Assembly: GCA_964507325.1 (NCBI GenBank)
Contig: CAZDQL010000087.1
Coordinates: 1 to 27,825, forward strand
Reading direction: 5' to 3'
DNA from: CAZDQL01 sp964507325
GTDB lineage: Bacteria; Planctomycetota; UBA1135; GCA-002686595
DNA length: 27,825 bases
Part shown: positions 8,605-15,406 of the stretch, piece after piece
Numbering within the stretch: position 1 is the stretch's first letter
Layout of the letters: every line of letters begins with the position of its first letter
Translations under genes and position numbers: made by a program
The notes under the pieces: model-generated
Told to the model about the DNA's origin: nothing
Seen by the model: the letters and a program-made list of their open reading frames with translations, nothing else
Database searches by the model: none

Positions 8605-9558
8605 GTGCCCCGATCCGGTTACCCTGCGCAGCCTCCCGTGCCCCCCAGCATCCCCGATCTGATCCCCGCCCTGGAGCGCGCGCTGCGCTCCCCCTCCGGC
8701 CGCCGCTGGTACGTCCGCGCCGACGAAGGGGAGCGCGCGGTGGAGCTGGTCGAGTCCGGTCGGCTGCAGCGCCGGATGCTGCGCGAGCGCCGCCGACGCT
8801 GCGCTTGGATCGACGGCGTCGGCCGGGGGGCCGTCTTCGGCAAGCGCGTGTTGCTGGTCGATCCGGACGCCATCCTGAGGGCCACCTGGCGTTTGCGCGG
8901 CCGCCTCCTGGGGAACAAGGGAGCCCTCTTGGAGGCCCAGCGCACCCTCCTGGCGGAGGGGCGCCTGCGACGCGTGGCACGCCTCCTGGCGCTCGGGGAG
9001 CGCCGACGCGCCGGCTGGGTGGTGGAGCAGACCCTGCTCTTCGAGGCCCTCCTCGACCACGAGACCCTGCTCGACCGCCTGGCCGCGACCCGAGGGGGCC
9101 TGGAGCACCAGCGCTCCGCTCTGGAGCGCGCCATGCGCCTGGCGCTCGAGCTCGACACCCAGGGTCTGGTGCACCTCGACCTGAACCCCAAGAACGTCAT
9201 GCTGCACGCGAGCGACCCCGACCAGGATTGCGTGGTCGACATCGAGCAGCTCGTCGAGCTCGAGGGACCACGGCCGGACCTCCTGGCGCACACCCTGGGT
9301 CACCTCTTCTCTCGCGGCGCGGAGGAGCACTGCCCGCGGGCGCGCTACCACGCCCTGGCCCTGCCCGCGCTGGCGCGTGGGCTGGGAGTGGAGGAGCCCC
9401 CCGACGACGTGCTGGCGGCCTACGACTGGTTCCTCGGCCGCTCACTCGGACGGCGCGTCCGTCTGAAGTTGGCGCGCGTGGGGCTGGCCGGGATGCCCGC
9501 GCTGCTGCGCGCCATCCAGAGGCGTGCGGCCGTCGCGCCGCGACCGACGCCGGAGTAG
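8605..9558 (+). CDS. Protein-kinase-like protein, possibly LPS/Kdo kinase (WaaP-like)
   Basis: A protein of up to 317 residues with a kinase-like C-terminal half. GLVHLDLNPKNVML (187-200) matches the catalytic loop HxDxxxxN, with Asp192 and Asn197. VVDIEQL places Asp212 at the metal-binding DFG position, written DIE here, as in sugar/LPS kinases rather than Ser/Thr kinases. The N-terminal half is Arg-rich, and no glycine-rich loop is evident. WaaP/KdkA-type inner-core LPS kinases are the closest resemblance I can name; this fits the hldD gene elsewhere in the window, but the assignment is tentative. The start is uncertain: GTG 8605 sits on an AGGAG, and GTG 8638 gives 306 residues. Exonuclease III follows after 10 nt. 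Confidence 0.7.
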   Translation: MPRSGYPAQPPVPPSIPDLIPALERALRSPSGRRWYVRADEGERAVELVESGRLQRRMLRERRRRCAWIDGVGRGAVFGKRVLLVDPDAILRATWRLRGRLLGNKGALLEAQRTLLAEGRLRRVARLLALGERRRAGWVVEQTLLFEALLDHETLLDRLAATRGGLEHQRSALERAMRLALELDTQGLVHLDLNPKNVMLHASDPDQDCVVDIEQLVELEGPRPDLLAHTLGHLFSRGAEEHCPRARYHALALPALARGLGVEEPPDDVLAAYDWFLGRSLGRRVRLKLARVGLAGMPALLRAIQRRAAVAPRPTPE

Positions 9559-9568
9559 TCTCACGGGC

Positions 9569-10342
9569 ATGGAGATCGTGACCTGGAACGTGAATTCGGT
9601 GCGCGCGCGCCTGCCGCGCCTCCTACCCTGGCTCGAGGAGTCGCGTCCGGAGGTGGTCTGCCTGCAGGAGACCAAGGTGGTCGACGAGCTCTTCCCCCTC
9701 GAGCCCTTCGAGGAGCTCGGCTACCAGGTCGCGGTGCACGGGCGCAAGACCTACAACGGGGTGGCGATCCTCTCGCGAGTAGGGCTGGAGGACGTGCGTC
9801 GCGGCCTCGGCGACGAGGGACCCGACGAACGCCGCGTGATCGGCGCGACCGTCGCCGGAGGCGTGCAGGTGCTGTGCGTCTACGTGGTCAACGGCCAGTC
9901 GGTGGGCAGTGAGAAGTACGCCCACAAGCTGGAGTGGTTGGGGCGGCTGCGTGCGCTCCTCGAACGCGATTACGACTGCCGGCGCGAGCAGGTGGTCCTG
10001 TGCGGCGACTTCAACGTCACCTTCGACGACCGCGACGTGTACGACCCGGAGGCCTGGCGCGACAAGATCCTCTGCTCCCAGCCCGAACGGGACGCCCTGG
10101 CGCAGGTGATGGACGTGGGGCTGGTGGACGCCTTGCGTCACTTCACGGAGGAGGGGGAGCACTACACCTGGTGGGACTTCCGCAGCCGCGCCTGGCGGGG
10201 GAACCGCGGGCTGCGCATCGACCATCACCTGCTCTCCAACCCCGCCCTGGAGGTCTGCCGCGGGGTGCGCATCGACCGCGACGCGCGCGACGGCGAGAAG
10301 CCCTCCGATCACGCGCCGGTGTTCGTCAGCCTGGAGGTCTAG
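9569..10342 (+). CDS. xth: Exodeoxyribonuclease III / AP endonuclease
   Basis: A 257-residue member of the ExoIII/APE1 endonuclease-exonuclease-phosphatase family, which nicks DNA 5' to abasic sites in base-excision repair and degrades 3' ends. Key residues are visible: Asn7 in WNVNSVRARL, metal-binding Glu34 in QETK, the GDFNVTFDDRDVY motif (catalytic Asp and Asn), WWDFRSRAW, GLRIDHHL and the terminal SDHAPV Asp-His pair. The start is ATG 9569; an in-frame extension upstream overlaps the kinase-like gene and lacks family similarity. A TAGTCT hexamer (9556-9561) lies 7 nt upstream but has no matching -35 box. The gene ends 9 nt from a convergent Lon-domain gene. Confidence 0.95.
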   Translation: MEIVTWNVNSVRARLPRLLPWLEESRPEVVCLQETKVVDELFPLEPFEELGYQVAVHGRKTYNGVAILSRVGLEDVRRGLGDEGPDERRVIGATVAGGVQVLCVYVVNGQSVGSEKYAHKLEWLGRLRALLERDYDCRREQVVLCGDFNVTFDDRDVYDPEAWRDKILCSQPERDALAQVMDVGLVDALRHFTEEGEHYTWWDFRSRAWRGNRGLRIDHHLLSNPALEVCRGVRIDRDARDGEKPSDHAPVFVSLEV

Positions 10343-10351
10343 CGACCGCGC

Positions 10352-10969
10352 TCAGGGCGAGCCGGGGTGACTCTCGTGGGCCGCCAGGGCCAGCTCGGCG
10401 CGGCGCGCGACGTCCGGCTCGCCGAAGAGCCGCCACAGCTCCACCTCGGGCACCGAGAGCCCCTGGCAGAGCAGGTCCACCAGGATCTCGATCGGCAGGT
10501 CCTCCGGCAGCTCCCTGGCCTCCTCGATGCGCTCCTGGATCGCGCGCTCGAGCTGGGGACGCAGCCGCGAGGCGTCGGAGGGTTCGGCGCTGGTCTCCTC
10601 CAGCAGGCTGATGCGCACCTTGCGGTAGGCCCGTTCGCTCGCGACCTCCTCGATGCACACCCGCTCCAGGCCCAGGACCCACAGATCGAAACCCCCTTCG
10701 GCGGTCCTGGCGTGCCGCGCGATCTCGCCCAGGCCGGCGATCGGCAGGACGTGCTTGCCCTCCGTGGAACCACCCTCAGCCTCGGGGACGGTGCCGATCA
10801 CCAGGCGTCCCGGCCCATCCAGGCTGTCTTCGACCAATTCCCGTTGGGCCGCTTCGGCCATCCTCAAGTGGACGAGCTGCCGTGGGAAGAGGAAGACCCC
10901 CGGCAGGGGCAGCAGGGGCACGGTGGGGCTCTCGGCGGGCAGCGGCTCGGGATCGGGAGGGTATTGCAT
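10352..10969 (-). CDS. Lon substrate-binding (LON N) domain protein
   Basis: A 205-residue stand-alone N-terminal domain of Lon protease, without AAA+ or protease domains. VPLLPLPGVFLFPRQLVHLR is the typical opening strand pair. LVIGTVPEAEG, HVLPIAGLGEIARHA and LWVLGLERVCIEEV follow in the family order, then a helical C-terminal part with DLLCQGLSVPEVELW. These proteins occur widely in bacteria, probably as substrate-recognition or ligand-binding modules; no precise role is established. ATG 10969 lies 21 nt after the SirB1-like gene on the same strand, so the two are probably cotranscribed from the promoter near 11945. The gene is full length for the family. Confidence 0.9.
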   Translation of the reverse strand: MQYPPDPEPLPAESPTVPLLPLPGVFLFPRQLVHLRMAEAAQRELVEDSLDGPGRLVIGTVPEAEGGSTEGKHVLPIAGLGEIARHARTAEGGFDLWVLGLERVCIEEVASERAYRKVRISLLEETSAEPSDASRLRPQLERAIQERIEEARELPEDLPIEILVDLLCQGLSVPEVELWRLFGEPDVARRAELALAAHESHPGSP

Positions 10970-10990
10970 CGCAGTCTCTACGGGTTCCTC

Positions 10991-11908
10991 TCAACGTCCA
11001 CAGGGTCTCCCGCCGCGGCCCCCCAGGGCCTTCAACACCAGTCGCAGATCGGCGGCCTCCGACCGGCGGCCGCGCTCTTGGCAGGTGCGCATCAGGTTGA
11101 TCACCTGGCGCTGGAAGAGCAGCGTGTCGCTCGGGGGTCGGAAGAACCTGCGGCAGGGGGGCAGCCCGTGGGCCGCCAGGTAGCGCCGGCAGGTTCCCAT
11201 GCTGACTCGCGCACCTCCGTCGAAGGGATCGAGGAGGAGGCGTTCCCCGCCCTCGACCACCGCCAGCAGCACGTGTCCCGGCAGGGGGACGAAGGTCGTC
11301 TTCAGCCCCGCGCGGCGGGCGATGAAGCCGTAGAGCGCGCACAGGGTCAGCGGCATCCCGGCGCGCCGCTCGATGGCGCGGTGCAGGTAGACGTTGTCGG
11401 GGTGGTGGTGGTCCTGGCTGGAGCCGTCGAGACCCACCTCTCCCGCCAGGTAGTCGACCAGCTCCAACGCCCGGCTGCGTCCCATCGGGCGCGCGCCGAT
11501 GCGCCGGCGGAGCTCCTCGCCGTGGGCATCCAGCGTCAGGCGGTAGCCCCTCAGGTCGCGCCCCGGAGCGCCGTGGGCGTCGAGCAGGAAGAACGCCGTC
11601 TCCAGGTCGTGATCCCCGCGGGCGGCGTAGCGACACAGGCGTCGCACCGCGCGGCGTCGCGCCTCTTCGAGCAGCAGTTGCCGTGCCCGTCCGCGCAGTC
11701 GGGCGTCTCCCCGGCGCGCGGCCTTCTCCAGCGCGCGTCGACCGCGTCCACCGAGGCGTAGGAGTTCCGAACGCACGCTGGCCAACACGCGCGGGGAGTC
11801 GTCGCTCAGGAGCTCGAGCAGGAGCTCCGCCCGAGCGCGCTCGGGCGGCACCGCGCCCGCCTGTCGCGCCGCAGGGCCGGTGGTTTCGTCAGAGGAAGGC
11901 TTGGTCAT
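10991..11908 (-). CDS. SirB1/transglutaminase-like family protein
   Basis: A 305-residue protein in two parts. Residues about 25-110 are Leu/Arg-rich helices resembling HEAT-type repeats (ELLSDDSPRVLASVRSELL). The C-terminal part matches the SirB1/YchA transglutaminase-like family: DNVYLHRAIERRAGMPLTL, FIARRAGL, VPLPGHVLL and LLLDPFDGG. Family members are often catalytically unproven; an obvious Cys-His-Asp triad is not assured here. ATG 11908 is preferred over GTG 11953, because a -10-like CATAAT (11950-11945, - strand) lies between the two and would put transcription start about 30 nt before ATG 11908. The Lon-domain gene follows after 21 nt. Confidence 0.85.
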   Translation of the reverse strand: MTKPSSDETTGPAARQAGAVPPERARAELLLELLSDDSPRVLASVRSELLRLGGRGRRALEKAARRGDARLRGRARQLLLEEARRRAVRRLCRYAARGDHDLETAFFLLDAHGAPGRDLRGYRLTLDAHGEELRRRIGARPMGRSRALELVDYLAGEVGLDGSSQDHHHPDNVYLHRAIERRAGMPLTLCALYGFIARRAGLKTTFVPLPGHVLLAVVEGGERLLLDPFDGGARVSMGTCRRYLAAHGLPPCRRFFRPPSDTLLFQRQVINLMRTCQERGRRSEAADLRLVLKALGGRGGRPCGR

Positions 11909-11944
11909 CACCGGGGGTCGCTCGTGGATCCCGGGCCGGTACCC

Positions 11945-11950
11945 ATTATG
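11945..11950 (-). promoter_or_regulatory. Candidate -10 box for the SirB1-like/Lon-domain operon
   Basis: CATAAT on the - strand matches five of six bases of TATAAT. Predicted transcription start is near 11938, about 30 nt before ATG 11908. No convincing -35 hexamer is seen 16-18 bp further upstream, so this is a partial promoter call. Confidence 0.35.
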
Positions 11951-11991
11951 CACAGTGCGTACGGGGGGTAGCAGCGGGTGTTCGGGTCGTC

Positions 11992-12020
11992 TTGAAGGGA
12001 GGCGCGGGCCTCCCTAGACT
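11992..12020 (+). promoter_or_regulatory. Sigma70-like promoter with palindromic spacer, upstream of the second acyl-CoA operon
   Basis: The -35 hexamer TTGAAG (11992-11997) and -10 hexamer TAGACT (12015-12020) each match four of six consensus bases and are exactly 17 bp apart. The spacer is almost wholly occupied by a perfect inverted repeat, gggaggcgcgggcctccc (11997-12014), with 7-bp arms. The predicted start is about 12027, giving a leader of about 155 nt before ATG 12182. The arrangement looks regulated. Confidence 0.5.
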
Positions 12021-12026
12021 AGTGCG

Positions 12027-12040
12027 CCCTGAAATCAGGG
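12027..12040. promoter_or_regulatory. Palindromic operator-like site at the predicted transcription start
   Basis: ccctgaaatcaggg is a perfect dyad with 6-bp arms around a central AA. It begins 7 bp after the candidate -10 box, where a repressor would block initiation. A two-base loop makes an RNA hairpin unlikely, so a protein-binding site is the better reading. The cognate regulator is unknown. Confidence 0.45.
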
Positions 12041-12181
12041 AGTCCGGGGCGACCGGGTCCGGTTCTCACCACGATTGTGGGGCCGCGCCGCCCGAATGCG
12101 CGCGTCGATCCCCGCCCTGCCGAACGCCCCGGCGGCGTCTACGACACCACGAACAGAGAGCACGCACGAGGAACTCCGAGC

Positions 12182-13075
12182 ATGGAAATCAAGCAGGTCG
12201 GCGTCATCGGTTGTGGCCTGATGGGTCACGGGATCGTTCAGGTCGCGGCCCAGAGCGGCCATCGGGTCGTGGCCCTCGACGTGGACCAGGGCCTGATCGA
12301 CAAGGGGCTAGGCCGCGTGGACAAGAGCCTCGGCAAGCTGGCCTCCAAGAACGTCGAGAAGGGCAAGATGTCCGAGGACCAGGCGCGCGCCTGGACCGAG
12401 GAGGTGCGCGGGCGCATCACCGCAACCACCGACAAGAGCGCGCTGGCGGAGTGCGATCTGGTGGTCGAGGCGATCGTCGAGAACATGGACGTCAAGCGCG
12501 AGCTGTTCGCCGAGCTGGGTGCCCTCGCCAAGCCGGATGCGATCTTCGCGTCGAACACCTCCTCCTTCTCGGTGGGGGAGATGGCCCAGGCTTCCGGTCG
12601 CCCCGAGCGCTTCGTGGGACTGCACTTCTTCAACCCCGTCCAGCTGATGCGCTTGGTGGAGGTGGTGCGCACCGACCGGACCGACGAGGAGGTCTTCGCC
12701 AGCGCCAAGGCCTTCGGCGAGGCCTGCGGCAAGACCCCCGTCTCCTGCAAGGACACCCCCGGGTTCGTGGTCAACCGCCTCTTGGTGCCCTACATGGTGC
12801 AGGCGATCGAGATGCTCGACCGCGGCGACGCCTCGAAGGAGGACATCGACACCGCCATGCAGTTCGGTTGCGGGCACCCCATGGGGCCGTTGACCCTGAC
12901 CGACTACGTGGGCCTCGACACGACCCTCTTCATCCTCGAGGGTTGGTGCGACCGCTACCCCGACGAGCCCGCCTTCTCCATCCCCGCCAGCCTGCGCGAG
13001 AAGGTCGCGGCCGGCAAGCTGGGGCGCAAGACCGGTGAGGGGTACTACAAGTGGGACGGGGACAAGCGATCATGA
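12182..13075 (+). CDS. 3-hydroxybutyryl-CoA dehydrogenase (copy 2)
   Basis: A 297-residue paralogue of the enzyme at 220. It has the Rossmann motif GCGLMG (10-15), Asp34 after the second strand for NAD binding, the SNTSSFS segment, His148 in GLHFFNP, Glu160 and Asn198, and the C-terminal CGHPMGPLTLTDYVGLD. It interconverts 3-ketoacyl- and 3-hydroxyacyl-CoA in the cytoplasm. ATG 12182 is chosen because similarity starts there; the longer open frame reaches back through the promoter. It is the first gene of an operon of seven + strand genes, and its TGA overlaps the next ATG at 13072. C-terminal residues CDRYPDEP replace the GGLGDDKY segment of copy 1, suggesting a different acyl preference. 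Confidence 0.95.
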   Translation: MEIKQVGVIGCGLMGHGIVQVAAQSGHRVVALDVDQGLIDKGLGRVDKSLGKLASKNVEKGKMSEDQARAWTEEVRGRITATTDKSALAECDLVVEAIVENMDVKRELFAELGALAKPDAIFASNTSSFSVGEMAQASGRPERFVGLHFFNPVQLMRLVEVVRTDRTDEEVFASAKAFGEACGKTPVSCKDTPGFVVNRLLVPYMVQAIEMLDRGDASKEDIDTAMQFGCGHPMGPLTLTDYVGLDTTLFILEGWCDRYPDEPAFSIPASLREKVAAGKLGRKTGEGYYKWDGDKRS

Positions 13076-14028
13076 TCGCGGCGGCCCTCCTGTGCTTGCC
13101 CGCGGTCGCACAGGACGTCTCCCACGAGCACACCCATCCGGGGCTGTACATCGCGGGTGAGTCCTTCGGCGTGACGGTGACCGTCGGCGTCACCGGCCAG
13201 GACCCGGTCGCGGTCCCGGCCTGGGTCCTGACCCCCGCCGCCTTCGAGCTGGACGGCACCCCGCTCGGCGAGCGCCCCGACGGGACCTTCCTGACCCTCG
13301 TCGCGGGGCAGAGCGTGACCACCAGCTTCGATCTGGGTCCGGCGATCGCCACCCGGGAATTGCAGGGCAGGGCCTTCCGGTTGGCCTTCACTCCCGCGGA
13401 CGCCGTCCCCGTGGAGGTGCTGCTCCTGGAGAGGGCCCCGAGGGGGATCGACTTCATGACCCTGCCCCTCGAACAGCTCGGGGACTACGACGTGGTGCTC
13501 GAGACATCGCGGGGCCTGCTGTGGTTGGAGTTCTGGCCCGACGTGGCCCCCAACCACGTGCGCAACTTCCTCGACCTGGCCTACACGGGCTTCTTCGACG
13601 ACACGGAGTTCCACCGCGTCGTCCCGGGCTTCATGATCCAAGGGGGAGGCGCCAAGCCCGGCAAGCCCGCGCCGCGTCGCGTGGCGGCGGAGCTCAGCGA
13701 CCGCCGGCACGTCCCCGGGATCCTCTCGATGGCCCGCCTGGGGGTGGACACCAAGGACGAGAAGGGCGAGACGATCCCGGCCATGGACTCCGCCACCTGC
13801 GAGTTCTTCGTCATGCACGCCGTCTACCCCTCCCTGGACGGCAAGTACACGCCCTTCGGCGAGCTCGTTACCGGATTGGACGTGGTGGAGTTGATCGTCC
13901 ACTCCGGCAACAAATCCTACAGTCCACGCGACCCCCGCTCCCACAAACCGCCCGTGCGGCAGGTGATCCGCAAGGCGGTCGTCGTCAAGGCCCCCTTGCA
14001 CAAACCCAATTCCGACGAGGACGAGTAG
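13072..14028 (+). CDS. Exported cyclophilin-type peptidyl-prolyl isomerase with N-terminal extra domain
   Basis: A 318-residue protein. Residues 1-14 (MIAAALLCLPAVAQ) look like a short signal peptide. GTG 13051, with GAGGGG 8 nt upstream, would add MGRGQAI and a positively charged n-region, so either start is possible. Residues about 20-130 form a beta-rich domain I do not recognise. The cyclophilin domain covers about 138-308: LWLEFWPDVAPNHVRNFL, FHRVVPGFMIQGGG (180-193) with the catalytic Arg, and ATCEFFVMHA. The SQFFI motif of typical cyclophilins is CEFFV here, a Gln-to-Glu change in the active-site groove. The ATG overlaps the upstream TGA (ATGA), and the downstream cyclophilin starts immediately after its TAG. 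Confidence 0.88.
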   Translation: MIAAALLCLPAVAQDVSHEHTHPGLYIAGESFGVTVTVGVTGQDPVAVPAWVLTPAAFELDGTPLGERPDGTFLTLVAGQSVTTSFDLGPAIATRELQGRAFRLAFTPADAVPVEVLLLERAPRGIDFMTLPLEQLGDYDVVLETSRGLLWLEFWPDVAPNHVRNFLDLAYTGFFDDTEFHRVVPGFMIQGGGAKPGKPAPRRVAAELSDRRHVPGILSMARLGVDTKDEKGETIPAMDSATCEFFVMHAVYPSLDGKYTPFGELVTGLDVVELIVHSGNKSYSPRDPRSHKPPVRQVIRKAVVVKAPLHKPNSDEDE

Positions 14029-14541
14029 ATGAGTGAGTCTGTCAGCAGTGTTTGCCTCGAGACCGGCGTCGGAACGATGACGGTGGAGTTCTTCAGCGAC
14101 AAGGCTCCCAACCACGTCGCCAACTTCCTGAAGCTCGCCCGCGAGGGGTTCTACAACGGCACCCATTTCCACCGCGTGATCCCCGGCTTCATGATCCAAG
14201 GAGGCTGCCCCAACACCAAGCAGGGCGCCAGCGGCCCCCCCGGCACGGGGGGACCCGGATTCACGATCGACGCCGAGTTCAACGACGTGCACCACGAGCG
14301 TGGCGTGCTCTCCATGGCCCGCAGCCAGAACCCCAACTCCGCCGGCAGTCAGTTCTTCATCTGCCACGGCGAAGCGGGCTTCCTCGACGGTCAGTACACG
14401 GCCTTTGGGCGTCTGACCGAAGGCCTCGAGACCCTGGACGCCATCGCGCAAGCCCCCACCGTCCCCGGCGGGGAGGGCTCCACCCCGGTGGAGCCGGTGC
14501 AGCTGGTGAGCGCCTCCGTCGTGGAGGAAGACGCCCAATGA
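14029..14541 (+). CDS. Cytoplasmic cyclophilin-type peptidyl-prolyl cis-trans isomerase
   Basis: A 170-residue single-domain cyclophilin without a signal peptide. It catalyses cis-trans isomerisation of Xaa-Pro bonds. Motifs are canonical: FFSDKAPNHVANFLKLA, FHRVIPGFMIQGG (47-59) with catalytic Arg49, and SAGSQFFI (104-111) with the conserved Gln and Phe. The residues GQYTAFGRLTEG fit the final strand region. It abuts the exported cyclophilin (stop TAG followed directly by ATG) and overlaps the enoyl-CoA hydratase start by ATGA. The pair looks like a tandem duplication, one copy exported and one cytoplasmic. Nothing in the sequence explains why both are embedded in an acyl-CoA operon. Confidence 0.95.
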   Translation: MSESVSSVCLETGVGTMTVEFFSDKAPNHVANFLKLAREGFYNGTHFHRVIPGFMIQGGCPNTKQGASGPPGTGGPGFTIDAEFNDVHHERGVLSMARSQNPNSAGSQFFICHGEAGFLDGQYTAFGRLTEGLETLDAIAQAPTVPGGEGSTPVEPVQLVSASVVEEDAQ

Positions 14542-15326
14542 CCTACGAGAACGTCCTCTGCGAGGTGGCCGATCGCGTCGCGCGCGTGACGGTCAACCGC
14601 CCGGAGAAGCTCAACGCCCTCAACCGCCAGACCCTGACCGAGCTGGGTCAGATCTTCGACGCCCTCGCGGCCGACGACTCCGTTTCGGTGGTGGTGGTGA
14701 CGGGAGCCGGCGAGAAGGCCTTCGTGGCCGGCGCCGACATCGGTGAGCTTTTGGAGGTCGCCGGCCAGGCGGAGCGCGCCAAGGAGCTGGCGAGCTTCGG
14801 CCAGACGGTGTTCGACAAGCTCGACGCCCTGGGCAAGCCCTCGGTGGCGATGGTCAACGGCTTCGCCCTGGGCGGCGGCTGCGAGCTGGCCCTGGCCTGC
14901 ACCCTGCGCACCGCCTCCCTCGCCGCGCGCATGGGGCTGCCCGAGGTGGGCCTGGGGGTCATCCCCGGCTACGGGGGCACCCAGCGCCTGGCTCGCATCG
15001 CGGGACCCGGAGTGGCCCGCGAGTGGGTCCTGACCGCCGACATGTACCCCGCCGAGGAGGCGCATCGGGTGGGGGTCGTCAATCGCGTCTTCCCCCCCGA
15101 GGAGCTCGAAGCGGGCACCCTGAAGATGGTCCAGGGGATGCTCGCCAAGGGTCCTGAGGCCCTGCGCTACGGCATGCAGGCGATCCTCGACGGCTGGGAC
15201 CTGTCCCTCGGCAAGGGGCAAGCCCTGGAGACCGACTACTTCGGCAAGGCCTCCCTCACCGAGGACATGCGCGAGGGGATGGCGGCCTTCCTCGAGAAGC
15301 GCAAGGCCCAGTTCAAGGGGCGCTGA
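14538..15326 (+). CDS. Enoyl-CoA hydratase (crotonase family)
   Basis: A 262-residue crotonase-fold protein, normal length for short-chain enoyl-CoA hydratase, which adds water to trans-2-enoyl-CoA to give L-3-hydroxyacyl-CoA. Oxyanion-hole segments AGADI (64-68) and ALGGGCELA are present. Both catalytic glutamates of true hydratases are there: Glu116 (GGGCEL) and Glu136 (PEVGLG), spaced by 20 residues as in the rat enzyme. This separates it from isomerase-only relatives. GVIPGYGGTQRLAR is the family core. The ATG overlaps the cyclophilin stop. It supplies the hydration step missing from the visible part of the region 1 cluster. Confidence 0.95.
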   Translation: MTYENVLCEVADRVARVTVNRPEKLNALNRQTLTELGQIFDALAADDSVSVVVVTGAGEKAFVAGADIGELLEVAGQAERAKELASFGQTVFDKLDALGKPSVAMVNGFALGGGCELALACTLRTASLAARMGLPEVGLGVIPGYGGTQRLARIAGPGVAREWVLTADMYPAEEAHRVGVVNRVFPPEELEAGTLKMVQGMLAKGPEALRYGMQAILDGWDLSLGKGQALETDYFGKASLTEDMREGMAAFLEKRKAQFKGR

Positions 15327-15352
15327 CGGGAGACGCAGTCGCATCGGGACGT

Positions 15353-15379
15353 GCTCGGCCGGGTAGGCCCCGGTCGAGC
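15353..15379 (+). other. Strong intergenic RNA hairpin inside the operon
   Basis: Arms gctcggccggg (15353-15363) and cccggtcgagc (15369-15379) pair over 11 bp with one G-U wobble and a 5-nt loop. The hairpin sits in the 80-nt gap between the enoyl-CoA hydratase and thiolase genes. No T-tract follows, so it is not a classic intrinsic terminator. An mRNA-processing or stability element, or a partial attenuator, is possible. Confidence 0.55.
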
Positions 15380-15406
15380 GCCTACGTGAGGCATGAGAGT
15401 GAGAGC

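Noticed and set aside
9556..9561. TAGTCT as a leaderless promoter for exonuclease III
   Set aside because: It includes the stop codon of the preceding gene and has no -35 partner. The 10-nt gap suggests simple cotranscription.
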